64,000 bases of DNA, taken from contig NZ_SAVA01000001.1 in assembly GCF_004022465.1 (NCBI RefSeq), forward strand, positions 558,001 to 622,000. The letters run 5' to 3'. Shown in pieces: positions 37,527-48,504 of this stretch; position 1 is the stretch's first letter, and every line of letters starts with the position of its first letter. The position numbers and the translations under genes were made by a program. The notes below the pieces were generated by a model, which searched no databases, was not told where the DNA came from, and worked only from the letters and a program-made list of their open reading frames with translations. This DNA comes from Rhodobacter huangdaonensis. Lineage in GTDB: Bacteria; Pseudomonadota; Alphaproteobacteria; Rhodobacterales; Rhodobacteraceae.

Positions 37527-38515
37527 ATGGACAGACTGGTGGAAATCCGCGACCTGCGCGTCGCCTTCGACGGTGTCCCGGTGTTGCATGGCATCGACCT
37601 CGACGTGGCGCCGGGCGAGGCGCTTGGCCTGGTGGGCGAGTCGGGCTGCGGCAAGTCAGTGACCTGGCTTGCGGCACTTGGCCTTCTGCCGGCGAAGGCA
37701 CGGGTCACGGGCTCGGTCCGGCTGGGCGCGGGCGAGCTGGTGGGCGCGCCGCGCGAAACGCTTGAAACCGTGCGCGGCAAGCGCATCGCGATGATCTTCC
37801 AGGACCCGTCGAGCGCGCTGAACCCGGTGATCCGGGTGGGCAAGCAGATCTGCGAGGCGCTGCGGCTGCACCGCGACCTGCGCGGCGCGGCCGCGAAGGC
37901 CGAGGCGATCCGGCTGATGGAGATGGTCGGCATCCCCGACGCGCCGCGCCGCTTCGACCTTTACACCCACGAATTTTCCGGCGGCCAGTGCCAGCGGCTG
38001 ATGATCGCGATGGCGCTCGCCGGCCGGCCCGAGCTGCTGATCGCCGACGAGCCCACCACCGCGCTTGACGCCACGATCCAGGCGCAGATCCTCGAGCTGC
38101 TTGCCCGGCTGCGGCGCGAGACCGGCATGGCCACCGTCTTCATCAGCCACGATCTGGGCGCCGTCGCGCAGATCTGCGAGCGGGTCTGCGTGATGTATGC
38201 CGGCCGGATCGTCGAGGCGGGTCGCGTCGAGCGCCTCTTCGCGCATCCGCGCCACCCCTATACCCGCGGCCTCTTCGACGCGATCCCGCAGATGACCGGG
38301 CCGCGGCGGCGGCTGGTGCCGATCCCGGGCACGGTGCCCGATCCGCGTGCCCTGCCGCCCGGCTGCGCTTTCGCGCCGCGCTGTTCGCGCGCGCATGAGG
38401 CCTGCAGCCGCACCCGCCCCGATCTGCTGGTGCAGCCCGACGGCCGCACCCTCGCCTGCGCCTATCCGGTGCCCGAGGCGCGGCCCGAAACCTTCAGCAC
38501 GGAAAGGGCGATGAC

Positions 38516-38519
<4 letters not shown>
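37527..38519 (+). CDS. ABC transporter ATPase (DppD/OppD family)
   Basis: 330-aa ATPase of a peptide/opine-type importer. Walker A GESGCGKSV (~38), signature FSGGQCQRL (~150), Walker B LLIADEPTTALDATIQ, H-loop FISHDLGAVAQI, and the C-terminal Cys-rich extension PPGCAFAPRCSRAHEAC typical of the family (an iron-sulfur-binding segment in some members). The signature Cys (GGQCQR) is slightly unusual but tolerated. Overlaps the next ATPase gene by 4 nt. Confidence 0.93.
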
Positions 38520-39505
<986 letters not shown>

Positions 39506-39516
39506 AAGGACCGCCG

Positions 39517-40443
39517 ATGCTGCGCTTCGTCGCCCTGCGGCTTGCCCGCGCGCTTGCCACGGTGATCGCCGTGATGACCTTCGCCTTCGTCGTGCTGCGC
39601 CTGTCCGGAGACCCGGCGCAGGTGATGCTGGGCCCCGACGTGCCACAGGAGGCGGTCGAGGCCTTCCGCCGCGCCTGGGGGCTCGATGCGCCGCTGTGGC
39701 AGCAATACCTCGCCTATCTTGGCGCGATCTTCCGTGGCGATTTCGGCGTCTCGATGCGCGACCATTCGCCGGCGCTGGCGCTGGTGCTCGAGCGCGTGCC
39801 GGCAACGCTGCAACTGACGATCCCGGCGCTGATCCTGAAGCTCGGCCTCGGCATCCCCGCCGGCGTCTATGCCGCGCTGCACCGCGACAGCATCATCGAC
39901 CGCGGGGTGATCCTGCTTGCCGTCGCGGGCTTCACCATCCCCTCCTTCGTGCTCGGGCTGGTGCTGGTGCTGATCTTTGCGGTGACGCTCGGCGTGCTGC
40001 CCTCGGGCGGTTCGGGGACCTGGGTGCACGGCATCCTGCCGACGCTCACCATCTCGATCGGCGGCATCGGCGTTCTGGCACGGTTCTCGCGCTCGGCGAT
40101 GATCGAGGTGATGGGCCAGCCCTATATCCGCACCGCCGCGGCCAAGGGGGTAAAATGGCGCAATGTCGTGCGCGGCCATGCGCTGCCGAATGCCGCGGTG
40201 CCGATCGTGACGCTGGTGGGTTTCATGGTCGGCTCGCTGATCGCCGGCGCCGTCGTCGTCGAGACGATCTTCAGCTGGCCCGGCATCGGGCGGCTGCTGA
40301 TCGTCTCGGTCAGCAACCGAGACCTCGCCGTGGTGCAGTGCATCCTGCTCTTGATCGCCGCGGTGATGGTCGTCTCGAACCTTGTGGTCGATCTGCTTTA
40401 CGGCGCGCTCGACCCGCGGCTGCGCGCGCAGCCCGCTGCCTGA
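39517..40443 (+). CDS. ABC transporter permease (DppB family)
   Basis: 308-aa inner-membrane permease with six predicted membrane helices. The N-terminal helix starts at residue 8 (LARALATVIAVMTFAFVVLR), and the conserved coupling (EAA) loop is YIRTAAAKGVKWRNVVRGHA (~205). GAAAGGA upstream of ATG 39517. Pairs with the DppC-type protein encoded 10 nt downstream. Confidence 0.92.
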   Translation: MLRFVALRLARALATVIAVMTFAFVVLRLSGDPAQVMLGPDVPQEAVEAFRRAWGLDAPLWQQYLAYLGAIFRGDFGVSMRDHSPALALVLERVPATLQLTIPALILKLGLGIPAGVYAALHRDSIIDRGVILLAVAGFTIPSFVLGLVLVLIFAVTLGVLPSGGSGTWVHGILPTLTISIGGIGVLARFSRSAMIEVMGQPYIRTAAAKGVKWRNVVRGHALPNAAVPIVTLVGFMVGSLIAGAVVVETIFSWPGIGRLLIVSVSNRDLAVVQCILLLIAAVMVVSNLVVDLLYGALDPRLRAQPAA

Positions 40444-40453
40444 GGAGGACGCC

Positions 40454-41311
40454 ATGGCCCTTGCCGACATCCTGCCCCGCTCCCGCCGCCTGCGGCTGCC
40501 CGCGGGCCTGCCCGTCTCGGTCGCGCTCAGCCTTTTCTGGCTCGCCGCGATGCTGCTTTGCGCCGCGCTCGCCGATCTGCTGCGCCCCTACCCGATCACC
40601 CGCATGGATCTGGCGGCGCGGCTTGCCCCGCCGCTGACGCCGCACCATTGGCTCGGCACCGACGAGCTCGGCCGCGACGTGCTCTCGCGGCTGATCCAGT
40701 CGGTGCGGGTGTCGCTGGTGATCGCCTTCGGCGCGACGATCCTCTCGGCGGTCTTCGGCACCACGCTCGGCTTTCTCGCCGCCAAGGCGCGCGGCTGGGT
40801 CGAGCATGCCGTCGTCATGCTTGCCGATTTCCAGGCGGCACTGCCCTTCCTCATCATGGCGCTGGCGGTGCTTGCCTTCTTCGGCTCGTCGATGCCGCTG
40901 CTGGTCGGGCTGATGGGCTTTTACGGCTGGGAGCGCTATGCCCGCATCGCCCGCGGCCTGGCGATCTCGGCCGGCGCGCAGGGCTATGCCGCGGCGGTGG
41001 TGCAGCTTGGCGCCAGCCCCGCCCGCGTCTATCTGCGCCACATCCTGCCCAATGTCGCCTCGACGCTGATCGTGTCGATGACCCTGACCTTCCCCGAGAT
41101 CGTCTTGATGGAATCGGGGCTTTCCTTCCTCGGCCTCGGGGTGCAGCCGCCCGAGACGAGCCTTGGCAACATGGTCGGTTTCGGCCGCGATTACCTGACC
41201 ACCGCGCCCTGGATCATGCTTGCCCCCGCCGTTGTCATCACCCTGACAACTCTTTCGATTTCGCTGGCCGGAGACTGGCTGCGCGACCGGCTCGATCCCA
41301 CCATTCGCTGA
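40454..41311 (+). CDS. ABC transporter permease (DppC family)
   Basis: 285-aa permease with an N-terminal helix (ALSLFWLAAMLLCAALADLL), the DppC hallmark HHWLGTDELGRDVLSRLI (~67) and the EAA loop GYAAAVVQLGASPARVYLRH. Strong RBS GAGGAGG. Completes the transporter; the glycerophosphodiesterase gene follows 11 nt later. Confidence 0.92.
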   Translation: MALADILPRSRRLRLPAGLPVSVALSLFWLAAMLLCAALADLLRPYPITRMDLAARLAPPLTPHHWLGTDELGRDVLSRLIQSVRVSLVIAFGATILSAVFGTTLGFLAAKARGWVEHAVVMLADFQAALPFLIMALAVLAFFGSSMPLLVGLMGFYGWERYARIARGLAISAGAQGYAAAVVQLGASPARVYLRHILPNVASTLIVSMTLTFPEIVLMESGLSFLGLGVQPPETSLGNMVGFGRDYLTTAPWIMLAPAVVITLTTLSISLAGDWLRDRLDPTIR

Positions 41312-41322
41312 AGGAGCTTCCC

Positions 41323-42066
41323 ATGACCGCCATCAACGGCCACCGCGGTGCCCGCAACCTCTGGCCCGAGAACTCGCTTCCGGGTTTTCGCAACGCGCTG
41401 CAGCTTGGCTGCGACGCGATCGAGTTCGACGTGCATCTGACCGATGCGGGCGAGCTTGTGGTGATCCACGATCCGCTGCTTGACCGCACCACCGACAGCA
41501 CCGGCCCGGTGCGCGCGCTGACGCCCGAGACCCGGCGCCGCACGCTGCTGAAGGACAGCGACACCGGCGTGCCGACGCTCGGCGAGGTGCTCGAGGTGCT
41601 GGCGCCGGTGCACGGCCTTGGCCTGCATGTCGAGATCAAGCTCGACGCCGCCGGCCAGCCCTATCCCGGCATCGCCGCCCGCGTCGCCGATGCGCTGATC
41701 GCGCACGGGCTGGAGCGGCGCGCGCATCTGACCTCCTTCGATGTGGGCACCCTGCGCGACTGCGCCGAAGTCGCCCCGTCGATCGCCCGTCTCGTCTCGG
41801 CCGATGCCGACTGGGTGGCGCGCCAGGGCGGGCTCGAGACCTTCCTGGGCACCGTCGGGCACCTCGTCGACATCGTGGCGCTGCGCCACGACTATCTCGA
41901 CGCGGAATGGCGCGCGATCACCGCGCTCTGGCCGAAGGAACGGCTCTGCGCCTGGACGGTGAACGACGCGGACCGCATCCGCCATTTCCTCGACCTCGGC
42001 ATCGGCCATCTGACCAGCGACCGGCCCGACCTCGCGCTGCGCCTGCGCAGCACCGAGCCCGCCTGA
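41323..42066 (+). CDS. glycerophosphodiester phosphodiesterase family protein
   Basis: 247-aa GDPD-type TIM barrel, cytoplasmic (no signal peptide). Catalytic motif GHRGARNLWPENSLPGF holds the two His-Arg/Glu positions (HRG at 7-9, PEN at 15-17), followed by EFDVHLTDAGELVVIHD with the metal-binding Glu/Asp and the second catalytic His, and EIKLD (~107). It hydrolyses phosphodiesters to an alcohol and a phosphomonoester. As the last gene of an ABC importer operon (AAGGAG RBS, 11 nt after the permease) it probably processes the imported compound, as UgpQ does for Ugp or AccF for agrocinopine. Converges directly with the next gene; the two stop codons are adjacent. Confidence 0.9.
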   Translation: MTAINGHRGARNLWPENSLPGFRNALQLGCDAIEFDVHLTDAGELVVIHDPLLDRTTDSTGPVRALTPETRRRTLLKDSDTGVPTLGEVLEVLAPVHGLGLHVEIKLDAAGQPYPGIAARVADALIAHGLERRAHLTSFDVGTLRDCAEVAPSIARLVSADADWVARQGGLETFLGTVGHLVDIVALRHDYLDAEWRAITALWPKERLCAWTVNDADRIRHFLDLGIGHLTSDRPDLALRLRSTEPA

Positions 42067-43284
42067 TCAGCCCGCCAGCCGGGTCTCGACCGTGGCACCG
42101 TGCGACAGCGTGCGGTGCACCGGGCAGCGATCGGCAATCTCGAGCAGACGCGCGCGCTGCTCGGCATCCAGCGGGCCGGCCAGCGTGATCTCGCGCGAGA
42201 ACACGTCGATCCGCCCGCCCGCGGCCTCGACCGCCGCCGCATCCTCGGCATGGAGCTTGCGGTGGCTCACCTCGACCCGGACATGCTCGAGTGGCCAGTT
42301 CTTGCGCCGCGCATACATCCGGATCGTCATTGAGGTGCAGGCACCAAGTGCCGACGACAGCAGGCCGTAGGGCGAGAGGCCGCGGTCGGTGCCCCCCTGC
42401 GCCAGCGGCTCGTCGGCGATCAGGTGATGGCGCGGCCCGGCGGTGACATCCTGCGCAAACCCCGCCGGGTCGGCCTCGGACACCCGCACCACGCCCTCCG
42501 GCACCCCCTCCGAGGCGGGCTCGGACAAATCGAGGTAATGCGCGGCCCAGGCGGCAATCACCCCCGCGGCATAATCGGCCTCCGCGGGATCGCTGATCAT
42601 GTGATCGGCATCATCGAGGGTGACGAAGCTTTTCGGGTGTTTCGCGGCCAGGAAGATCCGCGTCGCATTCTCGATCCCCACCACCATGTCGCGCGGCGCG
42701 TGCAACACCAGCAGCGCGCGGTGCAGCGCCGCAACCGCCGGACCGACCGAGAGGCCCGCAAGGCTCTGCACGAAATCGCGCCCGATCCGCAGCCGGGCCG
42801 AACCGATGCTGACCTCGGCGCCGCCCTCGGCCGCGATCTCGGCGATCGACTCGCCGAAATGCCGCGCAAGCGAGGCCGGCGCGAAGGAGGCACCGATCGT
42901 CGCCACCGCCGTCACCGAGGGCATCTCGGAGGCCGCCAGAAGCGCCGCGGTGCCGCCGAGCGAATGGCCGATCAGCAGCCCCGGCGCCATGCCGCGCGCG
43001 GCAAGGAAGCGCGCCGCCGCGGTCAGATCGCCGATGCTCGCGGTGAAGCTGCGCGTCGCGAACCCCCCGCCCGCGCCGTCGATCCCGGTGAAATCGAATC
43101 GCAGCACGGCGATGCCCGCCGCCGCCAGCCGCGCCGCGATCCGCTGGGCCGCGGCGATGTCGCCACCACAGGCAAAGCAATGCGCGAACAGCGCCGTGGC
43201 CAGCACCGGCCCCGCCGGCAGCTCCAGCCGGGCCGCGAGCGGGGTGCCGTCGTGGCCCGGAAAGGTAAGCGTTTCCGAGGGCAT
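42067..43284 (-). CDS. alpha/beta hydrolase fused to OsmC peroxidase-like domain
   Basis: 405-aa two-domain protein. Residues ~1-250 are an alpha/beta hydrolase with nucleophile elbow GHSLGG (~113), Asp in LHAPRDMVVG and His in DDADHM. Residues ~265-400 form an OsmC/Ohr-like domain whose two redox cysteines lie in ALGACTSMTIRMYARR (~326) and DRCPVHRTL (~385), as in OsmC hydroperoxide reductases. This fusion is widespread in proteobacteria; its natural substrate is not established. ATG 43284 follows GGAGACTCCC. The 181 bp upstream, shared with the efflux operon, contain no clear promoter consensus. Confidence 0.88.
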   Translation of the reverse strand: MPSETLTFPGHDGTPLAARLELPAGPVLATALFAHCFACGGDIAAAQRIAARLAAAGIAVLRFDFTGIDGAGGGFATRSFTASIGDLTAAARFLAARGMAPGLLIGHSLGGTAALLAASEMPSVTAVATIGASFAPASLARHFGESIAEIAAEGGAEVSIGSARLRIGRDFVQSLAGLSVGPAVAALHRALLVLHAPRDMVVGIENATRIFLAAKHPKSFVTLDDADHMISDPAEADYAAGVIAAWAAHYLDLSEPASEGVPEGVVRVSEADPAGFAQDVTAGPRHHLIADEPLAQGGTDRGLSPYGLLSSALGACTSMTIRMYARRKNWPLEHVRVEVSHRKLHAEDAAAVEAAGGRIDVFSREITLAGPLDAEQRARLLEIADRCPVHRTLSHGATVETRLAG

Positions 43285-43465
43285 GGGAGTCTCCTTGCGT
43301 GAATTCTGGGGACCAAGGTGGGGCAAGGTGCCGGTGCCGGCAAGGGCACAGGATGCGGCGCTTCGCCCCACGACCGATCTTGCCCCGATACGCAGTTGTG
43401 CGGGATCAAGGTGGCGACGCCCCGATCATGCCATGATCGCGCCGGATGGGGGAGGAGGAGACCGC

Positions 43466-44169
<704 letters not shown>

Positions 44170-44176
<7 letters not shown>

Positions 44177-46539
44177 TGCGCGCCCTCGACCGCAAGCTGT
44201 TACGCGATCTGCGCCGGATCTGGGCGCAGGCCCTCGCCATTGCCCTCGTGCTTGGCTGCGGGGTGATGGTGTTGGTGCTGGCGACCGGCACCGAACGCTC
44301 GCTGCGGCTCGCCCGGCAGTCCTTTTACGACCGCATGCAATTCGCCGATGTCTTCGCCAGCGCGACGCGGGTGCCGAAGGGGCAATTGGCGGAAATCGCC
44401 GCGATCCCCGGCGTCGCGCAGGCCGAGGCGCGGATCTCGATGCAGGTGGTGCTCGACCTGCCCGGGCAGACGAAACCGGCACAGGCGCGGCTCGTCTCGC
44501 TGCCCGAGGCCGGCGCGCCGGTGCTGAACCGGCCGGTTCTGCGCACCGGCCGCCTGCCCGACCCGCGCGCAACCGACGAGGTGGCGCTGTCGGAAAGTTT
44601 CGCCGAGGCGAACCACCTTTTCCCCGGCAGCAGTTTCGGCGCGATCCTGAACGGGCAGTGGCGCGAGCTGCGGGTGACCGGGCTGATGCTCTCGCCCGAA
44701 TTCGTCTATCTGATCGGGCCGGGTTCGGTGATGCCCGACGACAGCCGCTATGGCGTGATCTGGATGGGCGAGGTGCCGGCCGCCGCCGCCGCGGGGCTGA
44801 CCGGCGCCTTCAACGACCTTGCCCTCACCCTGACCCGCGGCGCCTCGCGCGACCGGGTGATCGACGCGCTCGACCGGCAGCTTGCGCCCTGGGGCGGTAC
44901 CGGCGCCTATGGTCGCGATCTGCAAAGCTCGGACCAGTTCCTCTCGGGCGAGCTCGATCAGCTCGGCGCGATGGCGGTGATCCTGCCGCCGATCTTCCTG
45001 ATCGTCTCGGCCTTTCTGGTGAACATGGTGATGGGGCGGCTCATTGGGCTCGAACGGCCGGTGATCGGGCTGCTGAAGGCGATGGGCTTCACCGGGCGCG
45101 AGATCGCGCTGCATTACCTGAAACTCGCCGCCGGCATCGGCCTCGTCGGCGTGCTGATCGGCTGGGGCGCGGGCTGGTGGCTCGGCGCCGAGCTGACCGC
45201 GCTTTACACCCGCTTCTACCGCTTCCCCTGGCTCGTCTACACCCCGGGCACGGCGAGCTTCGCGCTTTCGGCGCTGATGGGGCTTGGCGCGGTGGTGGCG
45301 GGCGCGCTGCGCGCGGTGCGCGGCTCGGCCCGGCTTGCCCCGGCGGTGGCGATGCAGCCCCCCGCCCCGCCGCGCTTCCGCCGCGGCCAGATCGACGCGC
45401 TGGCGGCGCGGTTTGGCCTGCGGCAGACGACGATGATGATCCTGCGCGCGATCACCCGCTGGCCCGGGCGGGCGCTCGTCACCTCACTCGGCGTCGCCGC
45501 CTCGATCGCGGTGCTGGTGGCCTGCTTCTTCACCTATGATGCGATTTCCTCGGTGATCGACGCCGCCTTCAGCCGCACCAACCGCCAGACCGTCACCCTG
45601 ACACTGGCCGAGAACGCGCCGCGCTCTGTCCTTGAGGATGCGGCCCATCTGCCCGGCGTGCTGCGCGCCGAGGGGGCGCTGATGGTGCCGGTGCGGCTGA
45701 GCCACGGGCCGCGCTCGGAGCGCACGGTGCTCGAGGCGCGCAGCCCCGAGGCCGCGCTGGTGCAGACCCTCGATGCCGGGGGCCGGACCGTGCCGCTGCC
45801 CGCCGACGGGCTGGCGTTGCCCGAAAGCCTTGCGACGAAGCTTGATCTCGGCGCGGGCGATCGCCTCACCGTCACCCTGCTCGCCCCGCCGCGCGACAGC
45901 TTCGAGATTGCGGTGACCCGGGTGATCCGCCAGGATCTGGGCGAGACGGTGCGCATCCCCGCCGCGGCACTTGCCGCGCGGATGCGCATGGCCGAGCAGG
46001 TGAACCGCATAGACCTGCTGCTCGACCCCGACCGGATGGCCGAGTTCGAGCGCGCGGTGAAGGCCACCCCGGCGATCGCCGGCACGCTGTTCTGGCCCGA
46101 CGTGCAGCGCCAGTTCGACGCCACGCTGAATGAGAACCTGACCCGCTCGGTCAGCATCTATGCCGTGCTCGGCGTGCTGATCACCATCGGCGTCGTCTAC
46201 AATGCCGCGCGGATCCGGCTGTCGGAACGCTCCTATGAACTTGCCAGCCTGCGCGTGCTCGGCTTCAGCCGCGCCGAGGTCGGCGGGGTGCTGGTGGGGG
46301 AACTCATGCTGCTCACGCTTCTCGCCATCCCGCCCGGCCTGCTCGGCGGTTACGGTTTCGCCGCGCTGATCGCCGAGGGCTTCTCGACCGATGTGGTGCG
46401 CATCCCGCTGGTGATCGCGCGCCGCACCTATGCCGTGGCGGCGCTGATCGCCACCGTCTCGGCCCTGGTCGCGGCGCTGGCCGTGCGCCGCCGGCTCGAC
46501 CGCGTCAGCCTTGCCACCGCCCTGAAACAGAGGGAATGA
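44170..46539 (+). CDS. FtsX-like ABC exporter permease, two FtsX modules
   Basis: 789-aa inner-membrane protein. The N-terminal helix (AQALAIALVLGCGVMVLVLA) is followed by a large periplasmic domain (~50-265), three helices with the first FtsX module (~270-390), a helix at ~435, a second periplasmic domain and the final FtsX module (~655-785, ISIYA-type helix VSIYAVLGVLITIGVVYNAA). This doubled layout is of the DevC/YknZ-like or LolC-related export type and moves hydrophobic or lipid-like substrates by a mechanotransmission mechanism. ATG 44170 or 44176 are both possible. The substrate is unknown. Confidence 0.88.
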
Positions 46540-46540
46540 C

Positions 46541-47758
46541 ATGATCCGCCCCCGCCATCCCGCCCGCCGTTCCCTCGCCCTTGCCGCCACCGGGCTGCTC
46601 GCCCTTGCCGCGCTGGTCTGGGCGTTCTGGCCCGAGCCGGTCACCGTCGATCTCGCCCGCGTCAGCCGCGCGCCGATGGAGGTGACGGTCGCGGCCGAGG
46701 GGGTGACGCGGGTGCGCGACCGCTACGAGGTGACGGCGCCGCTGACGGGCACGGTGCGGCGGGCGCCGGTTGCCGTGGGCGATGCGGTGCGCGCGGGCGA
46801 GACCGTCGTCGCCCGGATCGAGCCGCTCGAGCCCGCCTTCCTTGACACCCGCGCCCGCGCCGGGGCCGAGGCGGCGGTGGCCGAGGCGCAGGCGGCACTC
46901 GCCCTTGCCCGCGCCCGGCTGGCGCAGGCCCGCGCCGATCTCGATCAGGCCGAAAGCGATTATGCCCGCAACGAGGCGCTGGCCGCGCTTGGCCGGGTCT
47001 CGCAGCACCTGCTCGAGGAGGCGACGACGACCCGCGCCGTCGCCCGCAGTGCGCTTGAGGCGGCGCAATCCTCGGTCGACCTGCAACAGGCGACGCTTGC
47101 CCGCGCCCAGGCCGCCCTTCTCGGCCCGGGCGAGGATGGCGCGGCCAGCGCCTGCTGCATCGACCTGCGCGCCCCGGCCAGCGGCGCCGTCCTCGAGCTT
47201 GCGAACGAAAGTGCGCGGCCGGTGCAGGCGGGCGATGTGCTGATGACGCTCGGCGATCTTGGCGATCTCGAGATCGAGGTGGACCTGCTGTCCTCGGACG
47301 CGGTGCGGGTGGTGCCCGGGGCCAGCGCGCATGTCGAGCGTTGGGGCGGACCCGAGACATTGGCCGCGCGGGTGCGCCAGATCGAGCCCGCCGCCTTCAC
47401 CAAGGTCTCGGCCCTCGGCATCGAGGAGCAGCGGGTGCATCTCAGGCTCGACCTGCTCACCCCGCCCGAGGCGCGGCCGGGGCTGGGCGATCAGTATCGC
47501 GTCTATGTGCGGGTGGTGATCTGGCAGGCGCCCGCGGTGCTGCAGGTGCCGATCGGGGCGCTGTTCCGCGACGGGGCCGGCTGGGCGGTCTTCGTGGTCG
47601 AGAGCGGGCGCGCAAGGCTGCGGGCGGTGACGATCGGGCATCAGACCGACCTTGCCGCCGAGATCACTGCGGGGCTTGCCGAGGGCGCGCAGGTGATCGC
47701 CTTCCCCGGCGCGCGGATCGCCGAGGGCAGTCGCGTCACCGCCGCCCCGGGCGGCTGA
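46541..47758 (+). CDS. periplasmic adaptor (HlyD/MacA-like membrane fusion protein)
   Basis: 405-aa membrane fusion protein with a single N-terminal anchor (LALAATGLLALAALVWAFW), a lipoyl half-motif near 60-85 (VTAPLTGTVRRAPVAVGDAV), an alpha-helical hairpin rich in Ala/Gln/Glu (~100-190), the second lipoyl half with IDLRAPASGAVLEL (~207) and beta-barrel domains to the C-terminus. It couples the FtsX-type permease to an outer-membrane channel encoded elsewhere. Begins 1 nt after the permease stop. Confidence 0.9.
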   Translation: MIRPRHPARRSLALAATGLLALAALVWAFWPEPVTVDLARVSRAPMEVTVAAEGVTRVRDRYEVTAPLTGTVRRAPVAVGDAVRAGETVVARIEPLEPAFLDTRARAGAEAAVAEAQAALALARARLAQARADLDQAESDYARNEALAALGRVSQHLLEEATTTRAVARSALEAAQSSVDLQQATLARAQAALLGPGEDGAASACCIDLRAPASGAVLELANESARPVQAGDVLMTLGDLGDLEIEVDLLSSDAVRVVPGASAHVERWGGPETLAARVRQIEPAAFTKVSALGIEEQRVHLRLDLLTPPEARPGLGDQYRVYVRVVIWQAPAVLQVPIGALFRDGAGWAVFVVESGRARLRAVTIGHQTDLAAEITAGLAEGAQVIAFPGARIAEGSRVTAAPGG

Positions 47759-47823
47759 CCGCCCAATCCTTGGGCAAAACCGGCGTTCCGAGCGGATTTT
47801 CACCCCGGCACATCCGGATTAAA

Positions 47824-47839
47824 TTTGCGTATACGCAAA
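47824..47839. promoter_or_regulatory. perfect 16-bp operator palindrome
   Basis: TTTGCGTATACGCAAA is a perfect palindrome (imperfect to 22 bp with flanking AAA...ATT), 37 nt upstream of the XRE-cupin regulator start. Homodimeric helix-turn-helix repressors of this type usually bind such sites in their own promoters. Confidence 0.7.
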
Positions 47840-47876
47840 ATTCTTGCCCAGGCTCGGCGCAACGAAAGGGCCCGCC

Positions 47877-48494
47877 ATGTGGAAGACCGAAATCCGTGAC
47901 AGCGCCGAAACCGCGCCCGCCGCCGCGCCGGCCCCCTCGCTGGGCGCCAGTCTGAAGGCGCTGCGGCTTGACCGGGCGCTGACCCTGACCGCGCTGGCGA
48001 CCGAAAGCGGGGTCTCGGCGGCGACGCTGTCGCGGATCGAAAGCGGTCAGCTCTCGCCCACCTTCGAGGTGATCGCGAAGATCTGCCGCGGCCTTGGCAC
48101 CGGCCTTGAGGAGCTTCTGAGCTATGGCACGAGGAAGCGGCTCGCGGGCTGGCGCTCGCTGACCCGGGCGGGCGACGGGCGGGTGATCGAGACCCCGCAT
48201 TACCGGCTCGAACTGCTGTGCGACGACGTGATCCGCAAGCCCTACCTCGTCTTCCGCGCCGAGATCCGCGCCCGCAGTCTGGACGAATTCGAGACGCTGC
48301 AGGCCCACCCCGGACAGGAACAGCTGGTGGTGCAAAGCGGCCGCGTGCGGGTCTTCACCGAACATTACGCCCCCGTCGACCTCGGCCCCGGCGACAGCTT
48401 CGCCTTCGACAGTGCGATGGGGCATGCGCTGGTCTCGCTGGATGCCGAGCCGGCAACCGTTCTGTGGGTCTGCGACCTGCGCGAGACCCCGTAA
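47877..48494 (+). CDS. XRE-family regulator with cupin domain
   Basis: 205-aa regulator. The lambda-Cro-type helix-turn-helix lies at ~20-75 (SLKALRLDRALTLTALATES, then VSAATLSRIESGQLSPTFEV). A C-terminal cupin (~105-200) has EQLVVQSGRVRVFTEHYAPV and LGPGDSFAFDSAMGHALVSL. XRE-cupin proteins commonly govern amino acid or polyamine catabolism and bind a metabolite in the cupin. GAAAGGG gives ATG 47877. The DadA-like oxidase gene follows after 10 nt, so regulator and enzymes are in one operon behind the palindrome. Confidence 0.9.
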   Translation: MWKTEIRDSAETAPAAAPAPSLGASLKALRLDRALTLTALATESGVSAATLSRIESGQLSPTFEVIAKICRGLGTGLEELLSYGTRKRLAGWRSLTRAGDGRVIETPHYRLELLCDDVIRKPYLVFRAEIRARSLDEFETLQAHPGQEQLVVQSGRVRVFTEHYAPVDLGPGDSFAFDSAMGHALVSLDAEPATVLWVCDLRETP

Positions 48495-48504
48495 GGAGAG
48501 ACAG